DNA of 8,517 nucleotides from CAYFMH01 sp964344165 (GCA_964344165.1 CAYFMH010000072.1:1-8517); one strand, 5' to 3'; shown: positions 1 through 5,842, numbered from the stretch's first letter. The notes: a model not told the origin generated them from the sequence alone. Numbers and translations are program-made.

Positions 1-55
1 AAATAAAATCTCTTATTTCGCAAAAATTCCAAATTATTAAAGCGGCTTAGTATAA
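1..55. repeat. Left copy of the 53-bp terminal inverted repeat
   Basis: Bases 3-55 are the exact reverse complement of 8465-8517. Identity runs to the right-hand contig end and stops inward at base 56 (g here, where the other copy would require c). The repeat contains the last two codons (Leu-Tyr) and the TAA stop of the GGDEF gene. Identical outward-facing ends suggest that both contig ends run into the same multicopy element, such as an insertion sequence or MITE end. They could also reflect an assembly-graph break, because 53-55 bases is close to commonly used k-mer lengths. No transposase is visible. Confidence 0.9.
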
Positions 56-1960
56 GTTTTTGGTTGTTCGCGGGAAGTCAATCTCAAACTGAGCTGCTAC
101 CTGAAAAAGAGTCTGTACGTTGAGATCAAGTATACGATCAGCATTTACGTGTCCAAGTGTTTCATTGAGACATTTGAACTGATATTGGTCGATTTCTATT
201 TCTATACTGTTTGGTTCTTTTGTTTTTTCGTAGGCTGATCGGTGCATAGTTCCCAGGGTTGGTTCGTATTGAGCGGCGTATTTTTTAAACGCTCTTCGGG
301 CGATATCTAGTTTTTCATCGAGATCTTTGATTTTTTTACCATATTTTTGGAGTATTTCAGCTTTCCAGTTGGCTACGAGCGGTTTTCCTTTTGGTGATTC
401 AACAAAAGCCACAATCTCATCATGAGCTTCTTTTCCGAGCTTTTCTTTGATTTCGTGATAAAATTCAGCGACTGTTTCTGGTAATTGGGCTATTTTTCTT
501 TCTTCTTTTTTGTCCAAAATATCTTGGATCGGTTTTTGGATATTTTGATTTTGTTCATCAGAAAGAAGGTTTTTTGAGGCACGATTGAGACGTCCGGCAT
601 TGGCTTCAGCATTTCTCTCATCGATAGTGACTGAGTTTTTTCCACTTCCTTTATCTTCATCTTTTCCGCCTTTCATTCTTTCTAGGTAGTGATCTACATT
701 GGCGAGGGCTCGGGTAGTGGCTTTTTCTGGAGAGAGATTTAGATCTGGATCTACTTCAGAAAAATTAACCGATGAGATAGCAGAAGTAGAAGTTCCAATT
801 TGCTGACTTGATATAGTGTGAGACATTCCTTTTGTTTCAAAAAGAAAGTCCTGAAGTAGCGTGGTTTCTTCTTCTGAGAGCGTATCTTGTATTCTTTCGG
901 CAATTCGATCTTTCATGTATATCATGTGTGTTCCGAGGATAGCTTCCATTCTTTTCCCGAGACGAGTAGCAATGGATTCGCCTTCTAGTTCAGCTGTTTT
1001 TTTTAGTTCATTGGAGGCGAGATTGGGATCAAAAACAGCCATCACGACAAATTCTTCTCCTCCCATGCGACCGACATGAAGTTCTGGGTTGATGTTTTCA
1101 AAAAAGTGATCTTGTTTTACTTCTGCTTCTGCGACCTGGATCATTTTTTGGAATTCATTTCCCATGATTTTTATCATCCAGTCTCCGTATCCGAGTCCTT
1201 TGAGTTTATTGAGCGCGCCAAAATTATCTCCATCAAAAGAGGCAATAGTGACGGTTTTTCTTTCTAGGTAGGCTTGTTCTCCAATTTTTAAAATACTTCG
1301 GTTAAGCAGTCCGGTCATGGCGTCCGTATTGGCTGTTTTCCAGTCATTTTTGGCTTCTTTGGTAACCTGCATTTTTTTAGCCAAATATTCGGAGAATTCA
1401 AGACTATCAGCATCTAATTTTGTTCTGGTTTCTTGAGGTAATCCTTCCCAGTTATCGTTTTCACCAGGGACGATAGGATGCTCAAAAGAAGCTCTACAGA
1501 GCCATTGGAAGTATTCATGTTCGTTAACGAAGTTTTTTTGTTCTTTCGTTCCTTCGAAGATCGTTATGGTTTCATTTTTGAACCGATAAAACATTCCTCG
1601 TGAGTTGATCCCAAGGAATTCTTTTTGATCTGTAGTTGGAGGCGTGAGAATTTCAAAAGCTCTTCCTTCTACTCCGTAGGGATACATTTCTTCGGAAAAG
1701 CAAAAGTTCTCAATTGCTTCTAAACTTACTCCAGCATTCAGTTTTTTTTGGATTTGAACTTTTAGTTCGGTGATTTTTTTTTCGTCTAATTTTGGTTTCA
1801 GAGGGACTATGTTGTCGACAGCTATGTGAGTCTCTTCCTTTTCTTCATCAACTTTTCTTCTTTGTTTTTTTCGTTTTTCATGACATACAGGTGATTCGGA
1901 TTGTACAGAGGTATCCAATCCTAGATCTATTGATTGTGTGGCAATTGCTTTTTTTCCCAT
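47..1960 (-). CDS. GGDEF-domain protein (probable diguanylate cyclase) with a second, C-terminally truncated GGDEF domain
   Basis: Predicted soluble 637-aa protein with no signal peptide or membrane segment. The N-terminal region (1-200) is charged and unrecognised, with a basic stretch at about 29-37. A GGDEF domain spans about 205-446. It has DAMTGLLNR at 213-221, FDGDNF at 242-247 and GGEEF at 300-304. D243, N251, D260 and E302 match the metal- and GTP-binding residues of PleD-type cyclases, so synthesis of cyclic-di-GMP from two GTP is plausible. The RxxD product-inhibition site is absent (N291/L294 occupy its positions). About 40 extra residues lie between GGEEF and the closing helix (418-432). 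A helical linker (about 450-560) leads to a second GGDEF-like start at 567-612, with D591, N599 and D608 again conserved. The protein ends at 637, before any GG(D/E)EF loop. Its stop lies inside the terminal repeat, so the gene is probably cut by an element or by the contig end. Start ATG at 1960 follows an A-rich leader without a Shine-Dalgarno motif. Confidence 0.85.
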   Translation of the reverse strand: MGKKAIATQSIDLGLDTSVQSESPVCHEKRKKQRRKVDEEKEETHIAVDNIVPLKPKLDEKKITELKVQIQKKLNAGVSLEAIENFCFSEEMYPYGVEGRAFEILTPPTTDQKEFLGINSRGMFYRFKNETITIFEGTKEQKNFVNEHEYFQWLCRASFEHPIVPGENDNWEGLPQETRTKLDADSLEFSEYLAKKMQVTKEAKNDWKTANTDAMTGLLNRSILKIGEQAYLERKTVTIASFDGDNFGALNKLKGLGYGDWMIKIMGNEFQKMIQVAEAEVKQDHFFENINPELHVGRMGGEEFVVMAVFDPNLASNELKKTAELEGESIATRLGKRMEAILGTHMIYMKDRIAERIQDTLSEEETTLLQDFLFETKGMSHTISSQQIGTSTSAISSVNFSEVDPDLNLSPEKATTRALANVDHYLERMKGGKDEDKGSGKNSVTIDERNAEANAGRLNRASKNLLSDEQNQNIQKPIQDILDKKEERKIAQLPETVAEFYHEIKEKLGKEAHDEIVAFVESPKGKPLVANWKAEILQKYGKKIKDLDEKLDIARRAFKKYAAQYEPTLGTMHRSAYEKTKEPNSIEIEIDQYQFKCLNETLGHVNADRILDLNVQTLFQVAAQFEIDFPRTTKNLY

Positions 1961-1976
1961 TTTTAAAAATCTATTT

Positions 1977-2005
1977 ATTTTACCACAAAAAAAGTTTTAA
2001 AACAA
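1977..2005 (-). promoter_or_regulatory. Sigma-70-type promoter for the GGDEF gene
   Basis: On the minus strand, TAAAAT (1977-1982) is preceded by TGG, giving an extended -10 of the TGnTAAAAT type. A TTGTTT -35-like hexamer lies at 2000-2005 with a spacer of exactly 17 bp. The start codon at 1960 is about 17 bases beyond the -10, so the untranslated leader would be roughly 10 bases. This suggests the GGDEF gene is transcribed separately from the operon upstream. It is a sequence match only. Confidence 0.55.
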
Positions 2006-2020
2006 GGGAAAAAATTGTTG

Positions 2021-2048
2021 TTCGTTATTCGTGTTTCGTTTTTCGTAA
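2021..2048. repeat. Heptad array A, unit TTCGTNN
   Basis: TTCGT occurs at 2021, 2028, 2035 and 2042, exactly every 7 bases, with two variable bases between copies. It lies 16-43 bp upstream of the -35 hexamer of the GGDEF promoter. A more eroded GAAGNNC-like 7/14-base pattern follows at about 2079-2113. Other spacers in this window have the same period with different units. Confidence 0.75.
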
Positions 2049-2079
2049 AAAACTGAATAATTTTCTTTTTGAAAAAATT

Positions 2080-2106
2080 AAAAACGAAGTTCTAACAATG
2101 AAGAAC
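2080..2106 (-). terminator. Weak candidate terminator after the three-gene operon
   Basis: On the minus strand, ten bases past the stop of the 150-aa gene, GTTCT (2102-2106) can pair with AGAAC (2089-2093) across an 8-base loop. It is followed by TTCGTTTTT. The stem is only 5 bp and the T-run is interrupted, so this is a weak candidate. It fits the position where the operon should end before the GGDEF promoter. Confidence 0.25.
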
Positions 2107-2115
2107 GAAAAAAAT

Positions 2116-2568
2116 CTACTTCTTCAGTTTTTCCGCTTTTTCGTACGCCTTCATGCCAAAGTTTGCCAGACGCTCAGCGGTCCATTTTTGTGGCTTCAGG
2201 AAATCATCAATTTGTTCGTTGATCAGTTGGATTCCATCATCTCCCATGAGGTTGAGCAGGCGGATGAGAGGGCGTTTTTCGCCTAATTTGTCGAGCCAGA
2301 TCTGAGATTCGTAGGTGTCAGACATACGATGGTAGTAGTAGTCATAAAAAGAAAAAAGACCTTTTTTTAGCTCTTCTTCGTGGGTGGTAAAAAGACTTTC
2401 GATGCTTTCTTTTGTTAATTCCAATAAATCTGCCACAAGTGGAACCACTTGTTTTATCTTTTTTGGCATTTTTCGGCTGATCGCGATCCCCACCCCGATC
2501 CAGAAATCTTTTGGATCGTCCAGGGTAGCGTTGAGATATTTTTTTGCTTTAAATGGTTGTTTTTTCAT
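2116..2568 (-). CDS. Hypothetical protein, 150 aa, third gene of the small operon
   Basis: Not recognised. It is a basic-ended, predicted mostly helical soluble protein without signal peptide or clear membrane segment. A moderately hydrophobic stretch at 22-31 is too short and polar-flanked to span a membrane. Notable local features are an aromatic patch at 72-80 (F, F, Y, Y, Y, Y), a hydrophobic helix at 101-108 and a lysine-rich tail (140-150). No catalytic motif is apparent. The start at 2568 lies 3 bases after the stop of the 104-aa gene, which implies cotranscription and probably translational coupling. There is no Shine-Dalgarno motif, only AT-rich sequence before ATG. Coding looks real because the frame is open, the composition is protein-like and gene packing is tight. 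Confidence 0.75.
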   Translation of the reverse strand: MKKQPFKAKKYLNATLDDPKDFWIGVGIAISRKMPKKIKQVVPLVADLLELTKESIESLFTTHEEELKKGLFSFYDYYYHRMSDTYESQIWLDKLGEKRPLIRLLNLMGDDGIQLINEQIDDFLKPQKWTAERLANFGMKAYEKAEKLKK

Positions 2569-2571
2569 TAT

Positions 2572-2886
2572 TTATGTATCTAGAATTTCGGTAGCAGTAG
2601 CTCCCCAATTTTCAGCGAGAACGGCGTCGATATACTTGAGCGCATTTGGATCTCCCCCTTCTTTGGCAATATTTGTTGCGATTTGATCAGTGTTTTTTGC
2701 AAATTCTTGAAGATGAGGACTTTTGAGGGTTTGAGCTAAAAAATCTACAGAAGCATTCAGCCCATCTTCTGTTGCTTCGGCCAAAAGATCCCCTGTATTT
2801 GATACGATAGTATCGATTGAAGCTTCTTTTTTTTCTTTTGCTTCAATTTGATCTTGTCTTTCGATATTTTCAATTTTAGAGGCCAT
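2572..2886 (-). CDS. Hypothetical protein, 104 aa, second gene of the small operon
   Basis: Not recognised. It is a small acidic protein. The highly charged N-terminal helix (about 3-24, alternating K/E/D/Q) could form a coiled coil. It is followed by amphipathic helices (about 25-75), a GGDPNA turn at 77-82 and a short C-terminal segment. No signal peptide, cysteine or metal motif is present. ATG at 2886 is 2 bases after the stop of the 105-aa gene and the stop is 3 bases before the 150-aa gene, so it is the middle member of an operon. The leader reads TTAAAAATG with no Shine-Dalgarno, so translation may rely on coupling. The opposite charge of its neighbour (basic 105-aa protein) allows, but does not show, a complex. 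Confidence 0.75.
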   Translation of the reverse strand: MASKIENIERQDQIEAKEKKEASIDTIVSNTGDLLAEATEDGLNASVDFLAQTLKSPHLQEFAKNTDQIATNIAKEGGDPNALKYIDAVLAENWGATATEILDT

Positions 2887-2888
2887 TT

Positions 2889-3206
2889 TTAAGAATTTTT
2901 TAGACTTGCGAGCAGATCTTGCTCGAGGAATTCTTCCATTTTTTCTTGATTTTCTTCTTCGGCTTTTCGTTTTGCTTTGGCTGATTTTCGCAGCACCGAA
3001 AATTTCAGTTGTACATAAAAATTTGGATTTTTTTGTATGGCTTTTTGGATGAGCAGGGTTTGGATTTTGTCTGTTTTTTCGATCAATCGTGTGATGGCAA
3101 GCTTTTTTCGTTCGTCAAACGTGTGCCAGGACTGGAAAATAAATTTTTTGGTCGGCACTGACACAAAAAGGCTTCGTTTGAGTTGTTGGATGAAATTTGA
3201 GGTCAT
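2889..3206 (-). CDS. Hypothetical protein, 105 aa, first gene of the small operon
   Basis: Not recognised. It is a predicted helical protein with a basic N-terminal two thirds. A strongly charged coiled-coil-like segment at 73-97 has a Lys/Arg/Ala run followed by an acidic run. No signal peptide or catalytic motif is seen. The frame is open 33 bases further upstream (to 3239), but that extension would contain the TGC-TATAAT promoter element at 3228-3236, so ATG at 3206 is preferred. The promoter would then leave a leader of about 15 bases. The stop is 2 bases before the next gene. It is followed by the 104-aa and 150-aa genes in the same orientation. Confidence 0.7.
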   Translation of the reverse strand: MTSNFIQQLKRSLFVSVPTKKFIFQSWHTFDERKKLAITRLIEKTDKIQTLLIQKAIQKNPNFYVQLKFSVLRKSAKAKRKAEEENQEKMEEFLEQDLLASLKNS

Positions 3207-3227
3207 TTTTGTATAAAAAATCTTGAT

Positions 3228-3236
3228 ATTATAGCA
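3228..3236 (-). promoter_or_regulatory. Extended -10 promoter of the small operon
   Basis: The minus strand reads TGCTATAAT, a perfect -10 hexamer (3228-3233) with the extended TGn motif (3234-3236). The best -35 candidate 17 bp upstream, TTTCTT (3251-3256), is poor, as is common for extended -10 promoters. Transcription would start near 3221, about 15 bases before the ATG at 3206. Confidence 0.65.
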
Positions 3237-3272
3237 CAAAAAGACCTTAAAAGAAAGCTGAAATGGGAAAGT

Positions 3273-3303
3273 CTAAGTTCTAAGCTCTAAAAACTAAGTT
3301 CTA
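3273..3303. repeat. Heptad array B, unit CTAAGTT, ending in the hydrogenase stop codon
   Basis: Units begin at 3273, 3280, 3287 and 3294, every 7 bases, with consensus CTAAGTT. The second unit has CT in place of TT and the third is degenerate (CTAAAAA). A fifth partial unit, CTA at 3301-3303, is the TAG stop codon of the hydrogenase gene read on the minus strand. The array also lies about 40 bp upstream of the operon promoter at 3228-3236. Confidence 0.75.
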
Positions 3304-4626
3304 TTCTTTCCAATTCACTTTCAAAAAATGCGTCGAACAGGAGAAGCACGGATCAAAAGCCCGGATCATTTTTTCGATTTCTAGCTGTAGCTCTTCTTTT
3401 TTCTTATTTGGTTGCTTTTCGAGCACTTCGTTGAGGTAGGTTTTTACGTTGATCTCCATGTCAGCCAGGTTTTGTACCGTGGGGGTGATGATGTTGGCAG
3501 CCGTGAGGATGCCGGATTTGTCGAATCGATAATCGTGAAAAAGAATCCCTCGTGGGACTTCGATCGTCCCAATCCCTCGGTATTCACTGTTTCTGAGAGG
3601 GGAGTCGAGGAGGGCGAGCTTTGGCATTTTTACTTTTTCTGGTTTGAATTCGTGAGATTCCATGATCTCGATTGCTCTCTCGGTCCAGTGGAGGATCTCG
3701 AGGGCTTGGGTGATATTGTTATCGAAGAGGTTGGTCGAGGGGACGGGGATTTTGAACTTTTTAATCAATTTTTTCGTTCGGGGACTGAGTTTTTCGAAGC
3801 TATTGTTTACCCGGGCCAGCGCTCCGGTCATAAATTCTTTTCCTTCGATGGTGGCAAACTTGGCTGTGGAATCTTTGTGAAAATGCTCTTCGATAAATTT
3901 TTCATATTTTTCTCGAGGAAACCGGAGGCCCGTATTGGTCACGATCTCTCCGGTGTGAAGCGGAAAAGTCTGGTGATTATCGAGTGAGACAAAGACGGTA
4001 TCTTTTTTTTCGTACTGAGGAACCTCTAGTCCGGCAAAAAGCTCGATGGTTTTCTCCACCAGTGGCAGAATAGCTTTGAGATCTTTGAGCATTTGTTGGA
4101 ATTTTTCTTTTGGTTGCACCTTCGTCACGCCGCCCACGACGATCACAAAAGGATGCATATCTCGGCCGCCGATCAGGGTCACAAGTTCATTTCCGACTCG
4201 GATGATCTCGAGACAGTCTTTGACTTCTTGGTTGTAGTCTTTCGCCATCGTGATTGCATTGCCGTAGCCGAGGAAGTCTGGTAAAACGAAAAAATACAGA
4301 TGCGAAGCGTGGCTCCGGATCCGTTCTCCGATGGTAATCAATTCGCGTAGGAGTTCGGTCTGATGAGTGGGGTTGATCCCAAAGGCATTTTCAATCGCTT
4401 TGAGCGACGCGATGGTGTGTCCGCAGGAGCAGATCCCACAGATTCGAGATGTAATTAGGGTGACTTCATCCCACTTTCTCCCTTTTATAATTCCTTCGAA
4501 GTACCGAGCCCCTTCGACCGAGTGCACGTGGCATTTTTCGACTTTTCCGTCTTTGATCGAGATATCCACTTCGGCATGGCCTTCGACCTTGGTGACGTGA
4601 TTGAGGGTGATTTTTTTTGTGGCCAT
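3301..4626 (-). CDS. NiFe hydrogenase large (catalytic) subunit, group 3-like, without its partner genes
   Basis: A 441-aa soluble protein of the NiFe hydrogenase large-subunit family, which catalyses reversible H2 oxidation/proton reduction at a Ni-Fe(CN)2CO centre. The proximal motif RICGICxxxH has C63, C66 and H70. The distal motif DPCFSCSTH gives C427, C430 and H433, so all four Ni-ligand cysteines are present. E15 in KVEGH corresponds to the proton-transfer Glu, and R359 in PRG to the conserved active-site Arg. The final His (rather than the Arg of group 4) and the GGRDMHP and EVPRG contexts favour cytoplasmic group 3 (sulfhydrogenase/MvhA/HoxH-like). Eight residues follow H433, as expected for the tail removed by a maturation protease. 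A TTG start at 4650 is possible, but ATG at 4626 aligns with the family and avoids translating heptad repeats. The small subunit, diaphorase, FeS and hyp genes are all absent here. Upstream lies a divergent gene. Confidence 0.93.
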   Translation of the reverse strand: MATKKITLNHVTKVEGHAEVDISIKDGKVEKCHVHSVEGARYFEGIIKGRKWDEVTLITSRICGICSCGHTIASLKAIENAFGINPTHQTELLRELITIGERIRSHASHLYFFVLPDFLGYGNAITMAKDYNQEVKDCLEIIRVGNELVTLIGGRDMHPFVIVVGGVTKVQPKEKFQQMLKDLKAILPLVEKTIELFAGLEVPQYEKKDTVFVSLDNHQTFPLHTGEIVTNTGLRFPREKYEKFIEEHFHKDSTAKFATIEGKEFMTGALARVNNSFEKLSPRTKKLIKKFKIPVPSTNLFDNNITQALEILHWTERAIEIMESHEFKPEKVKMPKLALLDSPLRNSEYRGIGTIEVPRGILFHDYRFDKSGILTAANIITPTVQNLADMEINVKTYLNEVLEKQPNKKKEELQLEIEKMIRAFDPCFSCSTHFLKVNWKE

Positions 4627-4641
4627 TTTTTTATCAGAATA

Positions 4642-4669
4642 AAGAAGCAAGAATCAAGAAGCAAGGGGA
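4642..4669. repeat. Heptad array C, unit AAGAAGC
   Basis: Units start at 4642, 4649, 4656 and 4663 with a 7-base period: AAGAAGC, AAGAATC, AAGAAGC and a degenerate fourth. A 10-base direct repeat AAGAAGCAAG (4642-4651 and 4656-4665) results. The array begins 16 bases upstream of the hydrogenase ATG. On the minus strand it contains a TTGCTT (4659-4664) placed 17 bp from TATTCT (4636-4641), a weak promoter candidate for the hydrogenase. Confidence 0.7.
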
Positions 4670-4740
4670 GAAACTTTGGAATTTCTTGACTTATTGCTTA
4701 CAAAAGCGGAAAAGGGATTTGTTTTCTAAGTTTTTATTAC

Positions 4741-5145
4741 ATGAAAACATTTTTTCATTTTTCATTTCCGAGATCGGTTCGTTTTTGTTTTATCGAAAAT
4801 GGGTCAGAAGATGATGAAGAGGCCGTGGGAGAGCAAGTGGGTAAGGTTTTGGAAGAGACTCAAGAGGAAGTTCCCAGGGTGGTTGTGAGATATCTAGATG
4901 CCACGACTGTACAGGTAACTGGAGAAAAATTGATGGCACCCCCTTCAGTAACTTTCGGCTTTTTGCGGACACAATTGAGCTACATGGAAGGGGAATTTGT
5001 TTTGGCAGGATGTTTTTATGATAATCGGAGAGAGGAGGAGATTGGAGTGTTAATTTCTAATTCAGATGTTTTGGAGCATTTTTTAAGTCAGCCAGAAAAT
5101 TATCGGTCGTTGGGGTTTTTTGCAGTAAGAAATGATAGATTGTGA
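4741..5145 (+). CDS. Hypothetical acidic protein, 134 aa
   Basis: Not recognised. The N-terminus (1-18) is aromatic and basic but lacks the shape of a standard signal peptide. An acidic cluster follows at 22-43. The remainder (46-134) reads like a small alpha/beta domain: VVVRYLD at 47-53, a segment around 58-62, a strand-like FVLAGCFYD at 86-94 and a final FFAVRND. No catalytic signature is visible. ATG at 4741 is the only early Met; no Shine-Dalgarno precedes it and no convincing promoter is visible in the 114-bp divergent spacer shared with the hydrogenase. It ends in TGA, which supports the standard code. yraN lies 122 bases downstream in the same orientation. Coding is likely from its length and composition, but the N-terminus is uncertain. 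Confidence 0.6.
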   Translation: MKTFFHFSFPRSVRFCFIENGSEDDEEAVGEQVGKVLEETQEEVPRVVVRYLDATTVQVTGEKLMAPPSVTFGFLRTQLSYMEGEFVLAGCFYDNRREEEIGVLISNSDVLEHFLSQPENYRSLGFFAVRNDRL

Positions 5146-5173
5146 GTAAAATTGTTTGTTTTTTCCTCATTTA

Positions 5174-5274
5174 TTGTCATTCTGAAGAACATAGTGATGA
5201 AGAATCTTTTTAAACCAACGTTGGTGCTATAAGATCCTTCGCAGTTAAAAAATATTTTAAGCTCAGGATGACAA
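5174..5274. repeat. Imperfect palindromic REP/MITE-like element overlapping the yraN start
   Basis: Outer arms TTGTCATTCTGA (5174-5185) and TCAGGATGACAA (5263-5274) are inverted with one mismatch. Inner arms GAAGAATCTT (5199-5208) and AAGATCCTTC (5231-5240) are inverted with one mismatch. The centre ACCAACGTTGGT (5214-5225) is a perfect palindrome. The whole ~101-bp unit could fold as a nested hairpin or cruciform. The right arm contains the ATG of yraN. Elements beginning TGTCATTCTGA and ending in its complement are, from general experience, scattered in many bacterial genomes; copy number here cannot be judged from one window. Confidence 0.75.
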
Positions 5275-5669
5275 CACGGAAAAAAATTGCTCAAAACAAA
5301 ATTCTTGGTGCCAAAGGAGAGGCGGTTGCGGCCAAGTATTTAATGGAGAAAGGATTGGAGTTGATCGAGCACAACTTTCACGCGCAGGGGGGAGAGATTG
5401 ATCTGGTGATGCGTGATCCGCAGCATGAGGAGTATGTTTTTGTTGAAGTCAAAACCAGGAAATCTCGTTCTTTTGGGGACGGTTTATCCGCGGTGACGGA
5501 GGGAAAAATCCAAAAAATACTGAAGGCGATCGAGGATTATTTCCTCAAAAAATTGGAACTAAAGGAGGTGCCAGAATTTCGGATTGATGTGGTAGTTTTG
5601 GAGGTTCGTGATGGGAGATTTTTTTGTGAACATATAGGAAATGTCGGCTTAGAGGGGGAGGAATGGTAA
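5268..5669 (+). CDS. yraN: YraN/UPF0102 family protein (endonuclease-like fold)
   Basis: A 133-aa protein matching the UPF0102/YraN family in length and motif order. The N-terminal helix motif GAKGEAVAAKYL is at 14-25 with the conserved E18. GGEIDLV at 41-47 has D45, and VFVEVKTRKS at 57-66 has E60 and K62. RIDVV is at 105-109. The E/D...D...ExK pattern is that of the restriction-endonuclease-like (PD-(D/E)XK) fold; the family's exact role is poorly defined, though DNA repair or recombination is commonly suspected. The only suitable ATG (5268) sits in the right arm of the palindromic element and leaves no room for a Shine-Dalgarno at normal spacing (AGG directly abuts ATG). It probably shares a transcript with the 134-aa gene or is driven from within the repeat. 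Confidence 0.92.
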   Translation: MTTRKKIAQNKILGAKGEAVAAKYLMEKGLELIEHNFHAQGGEIDLVMRDPQHEEYVFVEVKTRKSRSFGDGLSAVTEGKIQKILKAIEDYFLKKLELKEVPEFRIDVVVLEVRDGRFFCEHIGNVGLEGEEW

Positions 5670-5721
5670 AAAATAGTAAAGTTTTGCTAAAAATTTTTTC
5701 TTCGGTAAAGTCCGAAAACAC

Positions 5722-5820
5722 GATTCAATTTTTAGTCTTCAATCTTCAATTATCAATTAAGGATTTTTAATAAAAATCACCATCATTGAAGATTTCTAAT
5801 TGGAGATTGATAATTAAAAA
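5722..5820. repeat. Heptad array D, two inverted 7-bp-period blocks with unit near TCTTCAA
   Basis: The left block runs in 7-base steps from 5722 to 5763; its clearest units are TCTTCAA at 5736 and 5743 and TTATCAA at 5750. The right block (5786-5820) is the same type in inverse orientation. Plus-strand units start at 5786 (TTGAAGA), 5793, 5800, 5807 (TTGATAA) and 5814. The two blocks can pair (AATTATCAAT with ATTGATAATT, or AATCTTCAAT with ATTGAAGATT) around an AT-rich centre, so several alternative hairpins are possible between yraN and topA. Confidence 0.7.
5786..5814 (+). promoter_or_regulatory. Candidate topA promoter inside the heptad array
   Basis: TTGAAG (5786-5791, four of six to TTGACA) and GATAAT (5809-5814, five of six to TATAAT) are separated by exactly 17 bp. 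Transcription would begin near 5821, about 22 bases before the topA ATG. Both hexamers fall within heptad units of array D. It is a consensus match only; AT-rich sequence raises the chance of a false match. Confidence 0.4.
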
Positions 5821-5842
5821 AACAAGTTTAACTTCATAAAGT

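Noticed and set aside
1792..2286. 164-codon plus-strand frame
   Set aside because: It lies opposite the N-terminus of the GGDEF gene and the end of the 150-aa gene and spans the spacer with array A. Its translation is F/L/K-rich without domain character.
3207..3239. Eleven-residue N-terminal extension of the 105-aa protein
   Set aside because: The extension overlaps the extended -10 element, so the transcript would start inside it.
3412..3987. 191-codon plus-strand frame
   Set aside because: Entirely antisense to the hydrogenase gene, which has unmistakable family motifs; the frame follows from codon bias on the other strand.
4627..4650. TTG start giving the hydrogenase eight extra residues
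   Set aside because: The extension runs into heptad array C and is not needed by the family alignment; ATG at 4626 directly precedes the conserved N-terminus.
5701..5716. TTCGG/CCGAA hairpin after yraN as a terminator
   Set aside because: Only a 5-bp stem and no T-run follows on either strand.
2021..5820. Heptad arrays considered as CRISPR or as transcription-factor iterons
   Set aside because: Units are far too short for CRISPR and there are no spacers or cas genes. The unit differs between loci, which argues against one DNA-binding protein reading them all.
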